From: an uncultured Bacteroidales bacterium
Lineage (GTDB): Bacteria > Bacteroidota > Bacteroidia > Bacteroidales > UBA932
Assembly (NCBI GenBank): GCA_934725015.1
Contig: CAKVAS010000004.1
Location: forward strand, 133,248 to 197,247
Direction of reading: 5' to 3'
Length of the DNA stretch: 64,000 nucleotides
The notes beneath the pieces are model-generated. The model saw only the letters and a list, made by a program, of their open reading frames with translations. It searched no databases and was not told the DNA's origin. Made by a program: the position numbers and the translations under genes. Every line of letters begins with the position of its first letter. Position 1 is the first letter of the stretch. Of the stretch, positions 33,327 to 43,900 are shown in pieces.

Positions 33327-34388
33327 TCATTCGTTTGAAGAAATATTACCGCATTTTTCATCATATACGGAAACCGCCTCCGGCGTCCGGTCGCCCCAAC
33401 GCTCCGCCACATAGTCGAGCGTGGCATAAAGCTCCGGTATGTCATAGAGCGTCACAAGTCTGAGCCTTGTCTCCTTGAAGTCCGGAAGTCCCTTGAAATA
33501 GCAGGAGAGATGACGGCGCATTTCTATGACGCCGACGTGTTCCCCCTTGATTTCTATTGACTTGTCGAGATGACGCTTCGCGAGTTCCACCCTGTCGGCG
33601 ACGCTCATCGGCGGAAGTAGCTCCCCGGTCCGGAGATAGTGCTTAATTTCCCTGAATATCCACGGATGTCCGAAAGTGGCGCGGCCTATCATGATTCCAT
33701 CGACCCCATAGCGGTCAAACGCATTCTTCGCGTCCTGCGGCGTACTTATGTCCCCATTACCTATAATAGGTATGTGCATCCTCGGATTATTCTTCACCTG
33801 CCCAATCAGCGTCCAGTCAGCCTCGCCCTTGTACATCTGGCAGCGCGTGCGTCCGTGAATCGTAAGCGCCTGTATTCCCGTGTCCTGAAGTCTCTCCGCG
33901 AGTTCGACGATAATCTTCGAGTCCTCGTCCCATCCGAGCCGCGTCTTGACGGTTACGGGCTTCTTCACCGCCTCCACGACCCTCCGCGTGATTTCAACCA
34001 TCTTGTCCGGCTCCCTCATCATCCCGCTCCCGGCCCCGCGCCGTGCAATCTTGCTCACGGGACAGCCGAAATTTATGTCAATGACGTCGGCCCCGTGTGT
34101 CTCGACAAGCTCCGCAGCCCTGTCCGCCATCACCGCAGCATCGACCATCGCCTCCGGAATGCTCCCGTAAATCTGTATCCCAATCGGCGCCTCGAAGTCG
34201 TAGGTCTTCAATTTTTCGAGCGATTTCCGCGCGTCGCGTATAAGCCCGTCCGAGGATATGAACTCGGTGTACATCATGTCCGCCCCATATTCCTTGCACA
34301 CCCACCGGAACGAAGGATCGGTCACGTCCTCCATCGGCGCAAGGAACAGCGGCTGCTCCCCCAAATCTATGTTCTCTCCAATTTTCAT
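33327..34388 (-). CDS. dusB: tRNA-dihydrouridine synthase B
   Basis: 353 residues, FMN-dependent TIM barrel reducing uridines in tRNA. FLAPMEDVTDPSFRWVCKEYGADMMYTEF, VIDINFGCPVSKIARRGAGSGMM (catalytic Cys in FGCP), PVTVKTRLGWDED, LTIHGRTRCQMYKGEADW, IIGNGDISTPQDA and GIMIGRATFGHPWIF are all family marks. A helical C-terminal tRNA-binding domain follows. A minus-strand TATCTTTG (34414-34421) is a likely -7 box. It leads the dusB-lpxK operon. Confidence 0.96.
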   Translation of the reverse strand: MKIGENIDLGEQPLFLAPMEDVTDPSFRWVCKEYGADMMYTEFISSDGLIRDARKSLEKLKTYDFEAPIGIQIYGSIPEAMVDAAVMADRAAELVETHGADVIDINFGCPVSKIARRGAGSGMMREPDKMVEITRRVVEAVKKPVTVKTRLGWDEDSKIIVELAERLQDTGIQALTIHGRTRCQMYKGEADWTLIGQVKNNPRMHIPIIGNGDISTPQDAKNAFDRYGVDGIMIGRATFGHPWIFREIKHYLRTGELLPPMSVADRVELAKRHLDKSIEIKGEHVGVIEMRRHLSCYFKGLPDFKETRLRLVTLYDIPELYATLDYVAERWGDRTPEAVSVYDEKCGNISSNE

Positions 34389-34584
34389 GTAGCGCGTTGT
34401 TCAATCCAGCCTGCAAAGATAGTAAAAAACCGCGCTGCACTTTTCTTTTTTACACGAAAAGTCCCCGCAGGCATAGAGAGCGGGGATATATGCAGTTATC
34501 GGTAGTGTTCGGCAGTGCTGCAAAAATATTGATTTGTAGGTTTTTATTGAATATATTTGCATCCGATAACCGGAATATACATAA

Positions 34585-37419
34585 ATGAACCACAATAAAT
34601 CCATCCGTACTGCACTTTCTGCGGTTGCACTGCTTATGGGGAGCATGGTATATGCCTACAGCCCGTCGATACGTAATTTCAGCAAAGACAGCTATAATGC
34701 CGCCACACAAAACTGGGACGTCGTCTTCAATAAGGACGGAATTGCATTCTTTGCAAATAACGACGGAATATTAGTTTTCGATTCCGAGAAATGGGCTATG
34801 CTCAAAAACCATAACAGAACGAATGTCCGATCCCTTTATTATGAGCCGGGCGAAGATGCCGTGTATGCGGGTTCCACGAATGAATTGGGCGTGCTTCGAA
34901 TGGGTGAAGACGGATGTGGTCTGGTCTATACGTCCCTGTTGGACAGCCTGGGCATCACTACGACGGAAATATGGAACATCGGGCGTCTTGACGGGCGGAT
35001 TTTCTTTCAGGACGACCGGCATATCTATATTCTCGGGGACAACAACAGTGTCCGTACCTACGGGTTTGACGACAGGATATATTGTTCAAATGTCATTGAC
35101 GGCATTCTGTACATCTATGTCAGCGGAAGCGGCTGCATGAAGCTTGCGGGCGGGAAATTCGAGACGCTTCCCGGCACTGAAGAACTCCGCGAGCGGAGGG
35201 TCTGCGCTATACTAAAGACGGCGGACGGGCACCTTGCGTTTGTCACGAGGCAATATGGCGTGTTCGTTCTTGACGGGAGGAAACTTAAAGAAAAGCTCTA
35301 TGCGTTTTCTTCCGGTCTGAAAGAGAGTATGGTCTATTCTGCCTCGGCAAGCAACGGGAACATGGCCTTCGGGACTGTTACAGGAGGAGTCTTTGTCTGC
35401 AATGGCAGCACCGGAGAGTGGTACAATCTGAACACCCGTTCGGGTTTGGGCAACAATACCGTGCTCAAGGTCAGATTCGATGCTGGAGACAATCTTTGGG
35501 CTTGCCTTGACAATGGCATATCATACATAAACCTGTCGGCTGCGGAACGCAGGCTGTTCGGGGACAATGACATCTATGGAACCGGATATGCGTCATGCGT
35601 GTGGAAGAACCGTCTTTATCTCGGCACTAATCAGGGGTTGTTCGAGACGGGATATCCTCTGCGTTCAGACAGCGAGTACCGGCGGTGCGACCGCCGGATA
35701 AGCCAGGTCTGGAGTCTCTCGGTGAAAGACGGGACTCTGTTTTGCTGCCATGATTCGGGAATATATGTTTTGTATGCCGACGGGCATGAGAGTCATATCC
35801 CGCTCAACGGGACATGGAAACTAGAGGCTCCGGAAGGGCGGGAGGGTCTTCTTGTCGGAAGCAGCTATGACAAATTCTTCGTCTTGAGGAAGAACGGTGT
35901 CGGGAGATGGTCGTTCTCAAATTGGATTGACGGCGCTGATGATGCCAGCAAGGCGTTCTGCTTTGATTCCGGCGGGAGAATGTGGCTGGCTCATTGGGTT
36001 AAGGGGCTGTTCAGGCTATCCTTTGATTCGGATTACACGGAAGTCGTTTTCACTGAGTATTTCAGTGACAGGAACGGATTTCCGACTTCTTTCAACAATT
36101 ATCCGGACATTGTTGACGGCAGAGTCCTCTTCTCGACGGAGGGCGGTTTCTATGCTTACGACAACGATCTGCAGAAAGCCGTGCCTGTGGACTCTCTCAA
36201 TTCCAGATTCAGCTTCACTCCAATTGCCACGAGGCTTTTCAGAACTCCCGACGGAGATGATTTCTACACTTCCGGAAAGATTCAGGCCCTGGGCTACAGG
36301 GACAATTCCGGCGCCTATCGCATAGATTCCCTGTCTGTCCGCTATCTTGCATCAAGGCGTCCGCTCGGATTTGAATGCACGCTCTGCATGGACGACGGAA
36401 AGATTCTCCTGAACACGGAGGACGGATTCTCGATAATCAGTACGGACATGATAAAGAACAGAAAGGCCGAAAACGCCCCTCTGATAATCAGGAACATAAC
36501 ATCAATGAGCGGTTCTGTGGAAAAGACGGTTTTTGAAAACTTGTCATCGGGCACCCCGGAAAGGCTCGTGCTCGCCCCTGACGAGAACACGCTGCGGTTC
36601 TCCTTCAGGATGATTGAATACAGGATGAAGGACGCTATCGCCTACAGCTGCATGATGGAAGGATACGACCCCGGCTGGTCGCTTTCCGGAACCTCCAGCA
36701 CAAAGGAATACACGAGACTTCCCTACGGCGCACACAAGTTCAGGATACGGGCATACAACATCCTCACCGGCCAGAGCGGCGAGACCTCCATTGATTTCTA
36801 CATAAAATATCCATGGTATCTGACGAAATGGGCGTTTGCCATATATGTCATCCTCTCCGGAGCGCTGATTTTCGGTCTTTATGTCCTCGCCCGCAAGGCT
36901 TATGAATCCAGAATTGCGGAGATTTCGCGGAGGAAGGAAAAGGAGATGCAGGAGGAGCGGATGAAGAATGACCTGCGGAACAAGGCCAACGAGCTCGCGA
37001 CGTCGACGATGAACATCATCCGTAAAAATGAGGAACTCATTGACATCCAGGAGGGTCTGAACCGGGCGGAGAAAATGCTCCGTTCGGGGGAGAAGACGGA
37101 GAAGGTCATCGGGGTCATCGGTGAGATGAGGGATAATATAGACAGCAACATCAGGCATGACGACGACTGGAAAAAGTTTGAGAGGAATTTCGACATCGTG
37201 TATGACGAATATCTGACACGGCTCGGCAACACGTTCCCGGAACTTACGGTCAGTGACAAGAAACTGTGCGCCTATCTCAAGATGGGGCTGTCGTCAAAGG
37301 AAATCGCCCCTCTGCTGAACCTGACTTTCCGCAGCGTGGAGATGACTCGCTACCGTCTCCGCAAGAAACTGAACCTTACGAGGGAACAGAATCTCATAGA
37401 CTTTCTTCAGAAATTCTGA
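34585..37419 (+). CDS. Membrane-spanning sensor/regulator (beta-propeller, Y_Y_Y, LuxR-type HTH)
   Basis: 944 residues. A signal sequence (about 1-24) leads into a large periplasmic propeller of two-component-regulator-type repeats (GNNTVLKVRFDAGDNLWACLDNGISYI is one), then a Y_Y_Y domain (about 675-745; RMIEYRMKDAIAYSCMMEGYDPGW). One membrane helix follows (about 749-770), then a cytoplasmic coiled coil and a LuxR-like HTH (about 885-944; VSDKKLCAYLKMGLSSKEIAPLLNL). There is no kinase or receiver domain, so it would sense a sugar outside and bind DNA directly, like SusR. Its position suggests it controls the adjacent glucan locus. Candidate sites lie at 37436 and 46866. Confidence 0.88.
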   Translation: MNHNKSIRTALSAVALLMGSMVYAYSPSIRNFSKDSYNAATQNWDVVFNKDGIAFFANNDGILVFDSEKWAMLKNHNRTNVRSLYYEPGEDAVYAGSTNELGVLRMGEDGCGLVYTSLLDSLGITTTEIWNIGRLDGRIFFQDDRHIYILGDNNSVRTYGFDDRIYCSNVIDGILYIYVSGSGCMKLAGGKFETLPGTEELRERRVCAILKTADGHLAFVTRQYGVFVLDGRKLKEKLYAFSSGLKESMVYSASASNGNMAFGTVTGGVFVCNGSTGEWYNLNTRSGLGNNTVLKVRFDAGDNLWACLDNGISYINLSAAERRLFGDNDIYGTGYASCVWKNRLYLGTNQGLFETGYPLRSDSEYRRCDRRISQVWSLSVKDGTLFCCHDSGIYVLYADGHESHIPLNGTWKLEAPEGREGLLVGSSYDKFFVLRKNGVGRWSFSNWIDGADDASKAFCFDSGGRMWLAHWVKGLFRLSFDSDYTEVVFTEYFSDRNGFPTSFNNYPDIVDGRVLFSTEGGFYAYDNDLQKAVPVDSLNSRFSFTPIATRLFRTPDGDDFYTSGKIQALGYRDNSGAYRIDSLSVRYLASRRPLGFECTLCMDDGKILLNTEDGFSIISTDMIKNRKAENAPLIIRNITSMSGSVEKTVFENLSSGTPERLVLAPDENTLRFSFRMIEYRMKDAIAYSCMMEGYDPGWSLSGTSSTKEYTRLPYGAHKFRIRAYNILTGQSGETSIDFYIKYPWYLTKWAFAIYVILSGALIFGLYVLARKAYESRIAEISRRKEKEMQEERMKNDLRNKANELATSTMNIIRKNEELIDIQEGLNRAEKMLRSGEKTEKVIGVIGEMRDNIDSNIRHDDDWKKFERNFDIVYDEYLTRLGNTFPELTVSDKKLCAYLKMGLSSKEIAPLLNLTFRSVEMTRYRLRKKLNLTREQNLIDFLQKF

Positions 37420-37435
37420 CGATGCGTACGCCTCG

Positions 37436-37528
37436 GTGAGTTATTGCCCGGTGAGTTATTGAAAGTGCGGTGTTGAGTTTTTGTGAGTGCGCATAATTCG
37501 GCGATAAGTTTTTTTACTGATATTTTTG
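37436..37528 (+). promoter_or_regulatory. Candidate regulator site and promoter of the GH16 gene
   Basis: Two direct copies of GTGAGTTATTG (37436 and 37451, 15 bp apart) run into a longer element ending TTGAGTTTTTGTGAGT (37488). The stretch 37455-37488 is nearly repeated upstream of susC (46866-46900). TATTTTTG at 37521-37528 is a -7 box with no TTTG at -33, as expected for an activated promoter. Confidence 0.6.
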
Positions 37529-37599
37529 CCCCGTCAATTGTCGGACTTGTTTCGGCGGTTGACGGGCATAATGTTTTACGGACTTATAACCCGATTTGC

Positions 37600-38610
37600 A
37601 TGGTTAAGAACACTATTTTCTCTGCGGGTCTCCGCCCGCTTCCCGCAGCTCTGATTACGGCCTTCTTCCTTTTGGCCGGCTGCGGCTGCTCTTCCAAGAC
37701 TGAACCGTCATCCTCTGTGACTTCTCCCGGTGAAGACTCGTCTGGCGTAAGTACTCCTGACGAAGGCGCTCCGGGTGGAGACGAGCCGTCCATAGACTCC
37801 GAGGGCTACTCTCTTGTCTGGTCGGACGAGTTTGATTCCATGACTCTTGACCCGGACAAGTGGCTCATTGAGGTCAATGGAGACGGCGGCGGGAATGCCG
37901 AACTCCAGTATTATGATGAAAGCGGAATCTCGCTGTGCAAGGATCCGGACCACGGCAACTCGGCTTTGGTAATAACGGCGCGCCGTCAGCAATGCAACGG
38001 AAAGTCGTTCGTCTCCGGCCGTCTGAACACTTCGGGAAGATTCCAGTTCACTTACGGAAAGGTTGAGGGTAGGATTCGCCTGCCTCATACGGCAAACGGG
38101 CTGTGGCCTGCGTTCTGGCTTCTCGGCGCGGATTACGCGACAAATTCGTGGCCTCGCTGCGGAGAGGTGGACATAATGGAAATGGGCAATGCGGAGGGCA
38201 TCAAAAACGGAACGCAGGACCGGTTCTTCAACGGGGCGTGCCATTGGGGCTACTACAAGGGCGGCGCATATCCCAACTATGCCCGTTCGACGACTGCTTC
38301 ATACGACCTTCAGGAAGGAGACTATCACACCTACACCCTGATTTGGACTCCGCAGTCCATAAAGATGTACCTTGACAGGGACAGCCGGCCCGAGACCTCG
38401 CCATACTATGAGATGGACATCGTCAACAAGGATGATGATTGGGGTGTGGGCCACTATTTCCACCATGATTTCTTCATTATTCTTAATATGGCGGTCGGAG
38501 GCTACTTCACCGGCATCCTCACCCCCGATGGCATAACCGCTCTTCCCGAAAACGGCGACGCCGCTTCGATGTATGTTGACTGGGTTCGAGTCTATCAGAA
38601 AAAGCAATAA
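37600..38610 (+). CDS. GH16 endo-beta-glucanase lipoprotein (laminarinase-like)
   Basis: 336 residues. A lipoprotein signal (LITAFFLLAGCGCSS) and a Ser/Pro/Glu-rich linker (about 30-70) precede a GH16 jelly-roll. The catalytic motif is E189-VDIM-E194 (GEVDIMEMGN), nucleophile and acid/base. WPAFWLLGADY, GKVEGRIRLP, HTYTLIWTPQSIKMYLD and FFIILNMAVGGYF are typical of GH16 family 3 enzymes acting on beta-1,3-glucans. The start at 37600 gives a proper signal; the frame opens at 37483. It lies behind the regulator and probably leads a transcript with the small peptide and fimbrillin-like genes. Confidence 0.93.
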   Translation: MVKNTIFSAGLRPLPAALITAFFLLAGCGCSSKTEPSSSVTSPGEDSSGVSTPDEGAPGGDEPSIDSEGYSLVWSDEFDSMTLDPDKWLIEVNGDGGGNAELQYYDESGISLCKDPDHGNSALVITARRQQCNGKSFVSGRLNTSGRFQFTYGKVEGRIRLPHTANGLWPAFWLLGADYATNSWPRCGEVDIMEMGNAEGIKNGTQDRFFNGACHWGYYKGGAYPNYARSTTASYDLQEGDYHTYTLIWTPQSIKMYLDRDSRPETSPYYEMDIVNKDDDWGVGHYFHHDFFIILNMAVGGYFTGILTPDGITALPENGDAASMYVDWVRVYQKKQ

Positions 38611-38632
38611 CTTATTAAATAACACTATAACA

Positions 38633-38803
38633 ATGAAAAAGGATAACTTCAGCAGAGGCCTGCAATATGTTTCTCCTGACGTCATCGTTCAGGACATGGC
38701 GGTCGAGTCGGGATTTGCAGCGTCGGAAAAATGGAACGACGCCTCCAAGTCAAGTGCGGATTTTTATGGATTGTCCAATGATTATGACGGAGAATTTGAA
38801 TAG
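38633..38803 (+). CDS. Short conserved peptide, ESGFA family (copy 1)
   Basis: 56 residues, acidic, no clear signal sequence. It shares a pattern with the 51-residue peptide at 46430-46585: Y-x-S-P-x-V near the start, then A-V/L-ESGFA-A/T-S, NDAS, and an end of YD followed by two residues and an aromatic-Glu C-terminus. It lies 22 bp after the GH16 gene and 12 bp before a fimbrillin-like lipoprotein gene. Function unknown. Short proteins of this general kind are common in Bacteroidales, but I know of no assigned role. Confidence 0.75.
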   Translation: MKKDNFSRGLQYVSPDVIVQDMAVESGFAASEKWNDASKSSADFYGLSNDYDGEFE

Positions 38804-38815
38804 GAGGACAGGATT

Positions 38816-40837
38816 ATGAAAAATTATACTAACGCGATTCTTTCTGTGCTGCTGCCGGCGGTGTCTTTAGTCGCATGTACAGAAAAGATTGAAGACGGTG
38901 CAACTCTTTCGGGGGGGGCAAGAACCATTGAGGTCAGTGTCGATGTCTATATTGACGGTGTAAACCATGCCGGTGTCCCTTCAAAGGCAACATGGACAGA
39001 CGGCGAGGGGCTTCAGTGGGCATCAGATGAATCCGGCGCATTCGGGCTTGCCGATGACAAAGGCACGAACAGTAATGCCGAGTCATTTTCCTTGGGCCCC
39101 GACGGCACGGCGACTTTTACGGGAAGTGTCAACGCGGCGGCGACCCGATTCCTTCCATACTATCCGAAAGTGGGCGCGGCAGGCGGAAACTCCGGAGATG
39201 TCACTATGAATTTCCCGATAGCATCGGTGCAGACACAGACGGAAGCCGGCGTTGTGGACGTTTCCTCTGACAGAATTGCCTTGACGGGAGTGGCTCCGGT
39301 GACGCTCGGCGCGGAAGTCAGTTATTCCGCCGCGATGAAGATGCAGTCTTCAATGGCGAGATTCATCATCTATTCGACAACGGGTTCGTCGGAGTCTGTC
39401 AAGTCCGTTTCCCTCACGGTGCCCGACGACGTGAAAATCAGCGGACTGTGGGTGGTCGTGCAGCCATGGAACGGAGAGTCTCGTGCTTTTGTGGCCGGAG
39501 ATCAGAAATCGACTGTGACGGTCAATCTCGCCGCTCCGTATGATTTGTCCGGCATTGTGACGAAGGACGATGCACAAGGAATATATATGGGGTTGTGTCC
39601 GGCGAAGACGACAGGATGCACTTATGTCGTGACGACAGACAAGGGAACATATACATTCGAGTCTTCCAAGGTAAAGGAGTTCAATGCCGGCACAATACAT
39701 AACATCGCGCTCAACCTCGACAAGGGTGTGTTCAGTTCTACGGCAGATGAGGTCGTGTTTTTCCCCAACGGATCGGATTCTCCAGCTCCTCAGAATGTCA
39801 ACAGTGACCAGAATACTCTGTACCTCGGAGCGACAACCGCGACTTATGGCGGCGAGCCTGTCACCATGAATCCGGACGACTGCGTGCTTGTCAGCGTCAA
39901 TCCGGATGGAAGTGATGCATCCGACTGGGCTTCCGCAAGCTGGGAGAACACGAACAATTATAATCTTCGGATAGTGATTGCAAAGAACAGGACAACTTCA
40001 GACCGTTCCTGCAAGGTGTATATGGATTATAAGGGCATCCGTTCCAAGAATTGCATAAATGTCCATCAGGATCCGGGCAGCGGACTCCCGGTCATCGTTC
40101 CTGTGCTCAATGAGGCATTTGATGGCGAGATTTCCTATGCCGGGGAGACCATTGCGGCCGCAAGCCTTGAACTTGCCGTAGATGGAAGCGTTGTTTCCGG
40201 CGCTGATGTGGACGAGTATGTTTCAGATGAGAAGTATGGGATTACGCTCTCGTGCGGAGGAGCCTCTGCTGTCTGCGCGTCGGGTGTTGTCAAGATAACT
40301 GTTCCTGAAAACACGTCGTCTGTCTCCAGGACATTCAAGCTCGTTGTCAAGACGCAGGACGGCTCGGCGGAACTTTCTTTTACGCAGGCGGCCAATCCTG
40401 GCGGAGAAACGCCCGCGCATACATTCCAATATACGATTCGGGCAAATTATCCGGAGACCGACAAGCCAGGCTTCGACAGTGCTGCCGCTTCGTGGCAGCT
40501 GTATCATTTCTCAAATGTCGTGATTGACGGCATCGCATATCCCGCCGGGAAGATGACGGAGATTCCGGAAGACCTCCAGAACGCGCTTGTTGAGTATGCA
40601 TTGACACTTGTAGATCTGGAGACCGAAGACATAGGCGGTCAGACCGGCCCACAATATACCGCCGAAGAGATGAGCGAATTCGTGTCGTTCACCCCGGTCG
40701 TGGATGCCGGAGCGGAAATGCACGTGAATGTCAATCTCACGGCAAACGACACTGGGAAGTTCCGCAATTTCAAGATACGGTCCTGCAATTCTGACGGAAC
40801 GGTATATCAGACCAACCTGTATTTTCAGGTTCAGTAG
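38816..40837 (+). CDS. Fimbrillin-like surface lipoprotein with BACON-like C-terminal modules
   Basis: 673 residues. The lipobox VSLVAC gives a lipoprotein N-terminus. Residues about 30-300 look like a fimbrillin-type domain (SKATWTDGEGLQWASDESGAFGLADDKG, FTGSVNAAATRFLPYYPKV, AMKMQSSMARFIIYS, GLCPAKTTGCTYVVTTDKGTY, FNAGTIHNIALNLDKG). BACON-like beta modules follow (ending INVHQDPGS at about 420 and LSFTQAANPGG at about 530), then a last unknown domain. In this locus it is probably a glucan-binding surface protein or adhesin. A G8 tract (38911-38918) in the early coding region could allow slippage. A strong terminator follows. Confidence 0.8.
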   Translation: MKNYTNAILSVLLPAVSLVACTEKIEDGATLSGGARTIEVSVDVYIDGVNHAGVPSKATWTDGEGLQWASDESGAFGLADDKGTNSNAESFSLGPDGTATFTGSVNAAATRFLPYYPKVGAAGGNSGDVTMNFPIASVQTQTEAGVVDVSSDRIALTGVAPVTLGAEVSYSAAMKMQSSMARFIIYSTTGSSESVKSVSLTVPDDVKISGLWVVVQPWNGESRAFVAGDQKSTVTVNLAAPYDLSGIVTKDDAQGIYMGLCPAKTTGCTYVVTTDKGTYTFESSKVKEFNAGTIHNIALNLDKGVFSSTADEVVFFPNGSDSPAPQNVNSDQNTLYLGATTATYGGEPVTMNPDDCVLVSVNPDGSDASDWASASWENTNNYNLRIVIAKNRTTSDRSCKVYMDYKGIRSKNCINVHQDPGSGLPVIVPVLNEAFDGEISYAGETIAAASLELAVDGSVVSGADVDEYVSDEKYGITLSCGGASAVCASGVVKITVPENTSSVSRTFKLVVKTQDGSAELSFTQAANPGGETPAHTFQYTIRANYPETDKPGFDSAAASWQLYHFSNVVIDGIAYPAGKMTEIPEDLQNALVEYALTLVDLETEDIGGQTGPQYTAEEMSEFVSFTPVVDAGAEMHVNVNLTANDTGKFRNFKIRSCNSDGTVYQTNLYFQVQ

Positions 40838-40884
40838 AATGGAACTATAGCCTCAGGCGTCCTGCTTATATGCAAATGGGTGAG

Positions 40885-40921
40885 AAAAATCCCCGCAGCG
40901 GGAATCGCTGCGGGGATTTTT
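40885..40921. terminator. Bidirectional terminator between convergent PUL genes
   Basis: AAAAATCCCCGCAGC (40885-40899), 7-nt loop, GCTGCGGGGATTTTT (40907-40921): a perfect 15-bp stem with A-tract on one side and T-tract on the other, so it can terminate both the fimbrillin-like gene and the convergent GH78/GH3 gene. Confidence 0.93.
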
Positions 40922-40922
40922 C

Positions 40923-43900
40923 TTATTTTATGATAGTCGTGCCCCGTTGCCGCACGGTTTCGGCATCGGTGCAGAGAGAGAAAGTCCACTTGCCTCGGGT
41001 GACTTTTCTCAGACCGGCGGTCTCGTCGTAGGAGGCGAGGTCGTCGGGAGTGAGTCGCAGTCTGACCGTCTCGGACTCGCCCGGATTGAGCAGAGAGGTC
41101 TTGTGAAAGGCCTTCAGTTCGCGGAACTTGCCGTCGGGGGCGGTGGCGTAGAGCTGGACGACCTCCTTGCCGGCTGTCTTGCCGGTGTTGGTGACGGTGC
41201 AGCTGACCTCTATGCAGGGCAGTGCGGCGTTGTCTTGCGCTTGCCCGGATAGCTCGGGATTCTTTCCTGACGCCGCTTCCTTTCCGGAAACTTTGCGGAT
41301 GTGAAAATCTCCGCAGCTGAAAGTCGTGTAGCTCAGCCCGAAGCCGAAGGGACAGGCTGCCGGGATGCCTTTCTCAAGCAGGCGGCGGTAGCCTACTGAC
41401 GTGCCCTCTTCATAGACAGTGAAGTCGTAGTTGCGGCCGCTGCGGGACGGAGTCCATGTCTCCTGAAAGCCCATATAAGGCTGCGGAACGGCGGCTGTGT
41501 ATGCCGGGAAGTCGCGTGCGGAGGCGTTGTCCCAGTAGCTGCGCGTCAGCGAGAACGGAAGTCGGCCGGAAGGGTTCACACGGCCGCAGAGTATGTCCGC
41601 GACTGCCTCTCCGCCCTCCTGCCCCGGAAGCCATGCGAGAAGTACGGCATCGGGGAGACTTTCCCAGCCGTTCATCTCCATGGCCCCATCGACATTCAGC
41701 ACCGCCACGACGGGCTTGCCCTGCGAATGGTAACAGTCACAGATTTCGTGCAGCGCTGAAATCTCCTCTGTAGAGAGACGATAGTGCCCGTCAAGGCTCC
41801 TGTCGCTGGCTTCTCCGGCAGAACGCCCGATTGTCACGACTGCGGCGTCGGTTTCGGCGCAGCGGGCGGAAACGGTCACCGCTTCAAGCGGCATCTCCGG
41901 AATCATCGGATGCCCGAAGTCCAGAAGCACCCAGGCGGAACTGCCTCGGATGCGGCTCCACTCGTTCGCGAGATGCGTCCTGTAAAGTTCCCGCAGCGGC
42001 GCGTCCACGGCGAACCCGCGGCTTTCCAAGGCCTTGTCAATCTGCGAGACCTCGCGGCAGTTCACATGACCCGAGCCTGTGCCTCCGGCAATAAGGTCAT
42101 AGCTGCGAAGCCCGTAGAGCGCAAGACGGAGCGGCGTTGCCTGCTTGCCGGTTCGGAATTCACCGTTCCGTTCTGCCTCAACCTTGAACGGCAGCGCCCC
42201 GTTGTTCCGCAGCAGCACCATGGCTTCGGAAGCCATTTCCCTTGCGGCATCCTCGTGTGCCTCCGCGTCATATTCCCCGTTTCCGAAGTCTCCGCACCCT
42301 TCGCCCGCAGCCTTTCGGAACGACGGAGTCGCGGTCACATATTCCAAAATCCTCTCCGCATTCCTGTTCACTGCGGAAACCGGCAACTCTCCTGTACTGA
42401 CGGAGCGAATGATGTCGTCAATCTGCTCCTGACTCCCCGGCATGATGAGGTCATTCCCTGCAAGCACTTGAGCCGCAGTGTTTCTTCTCCCGATCCAGTC
42501 CGTCATCACCATTCCCTTGAAGCCCAACTGCTTCCGCAAGACGCCTTCCAGAAGCGCGGATGACTCACAGCAGAAAGTCCCGTTTATCTTGTTGTAGGAG
42601 GTCATCACCGTGAGCGGGCTGCAATGCCGGAGCGCGACCCCGAAAGTCCTGTAGTAGATGTCCTGAAGAGTCTTTTCGGATGCAATGACATCGTTCCCGT
42701 CCCGATTGGTCTCCTGATTGTTCGCCGCGAAATGCTTTAGGCAGGCCCCGACCCCGCTGTCCTGAATCCCGTTCACATACGCCGCCGCGATGAATCCTCC
42801 CAGCACAGGGTCTTCGGACATATATTCGAAATTCCTGCCGCACAGAGGGTTGCGCATTATGTTCATGCTCGGTCCGAGCAGCACATCGACCCCGTTGGCG
42901 TAGGCTTCCTCGCCCATTGCCCTGCACATCTTCCGCACAAGACCGGTGTTCCAGCTTGCCGCAAGCGCGGAGCCTACGGGGAAGGCCGTGCACCAGTACT
43001 CCCTCGCGTCTCCTTCCCGGACAGGGGATATTCGCAGCCCTGCCGGGCCGTCCGCCATAATTGTCTGCGGAATCCCGTACTGAGGAAACTCCGCCGTTGG
43101 CCCGGCCGCTCCCGGAACCGCTCCTGAAGCATTGGCGACATAGTCCAGCCCGTGAAGCGTCCCGGCGGACGCGCCGTTCAGCAGCCGTGCCTTCTCCGCG
43201 AGCGTCATCACCGCAACGATTCCTCCGATGTTATCGTGCCGCAGTTTTATCCGCGTGCCGTCGTCTTCCGAAAGAGGGCTTCCGGATGCCGAAGCACCGT
43301 CGGAAGCCCTTTCCCCGCCGCATTGGAAAATCTCCGGATATTTATGGATGAAATAGACCGGCGTGCAGCTCCATGCGTGACAGGCACTGTTCAGCGGGGA
43401 GAAACGGTAAGGCGAGAGCCGGTCGTCCTCGGGGTCATAGACTTCCCAGAACGTGTCCGCTCCCTTGCGTACCATGCCGCCCCAGTAGTCGATGACAAAA
43501 TCCCTTGCCTCGTCCTTCATTCCGCTCGCAATCATCGCCTCCACAAGGTAGTGGTTGCCGTAAGGCGAGCCTATCCGCACCGCCTTCCCGCAGAGAGCGA
43601 CCCTCTCAAGCAGTCCCCGTCCCTCTTCCGGACGGGCGATGCCTCCGATGACTGCCCAGACCTGACTTATCCATGAAACCTGCCTGTCGGGACCGCTCAC
43701 ATATAGCCCGAGCTCCTTGTCATACAGATGCTTTCTTGCCGCCGTCCTCATCTTTCTTGCCGTAGCCGGGTAGGCGGTCACCGCCTTTTCCTCTCCAACG
43801 AGTTCTGCAAGTTCATAGGTCTTGTCCAGCGCAAATGCCGTAAGTCCCTGCATTGCAGTGCTTTCCTCCAGACCGTTCCGCCAGTCCATGAACAGCCAGA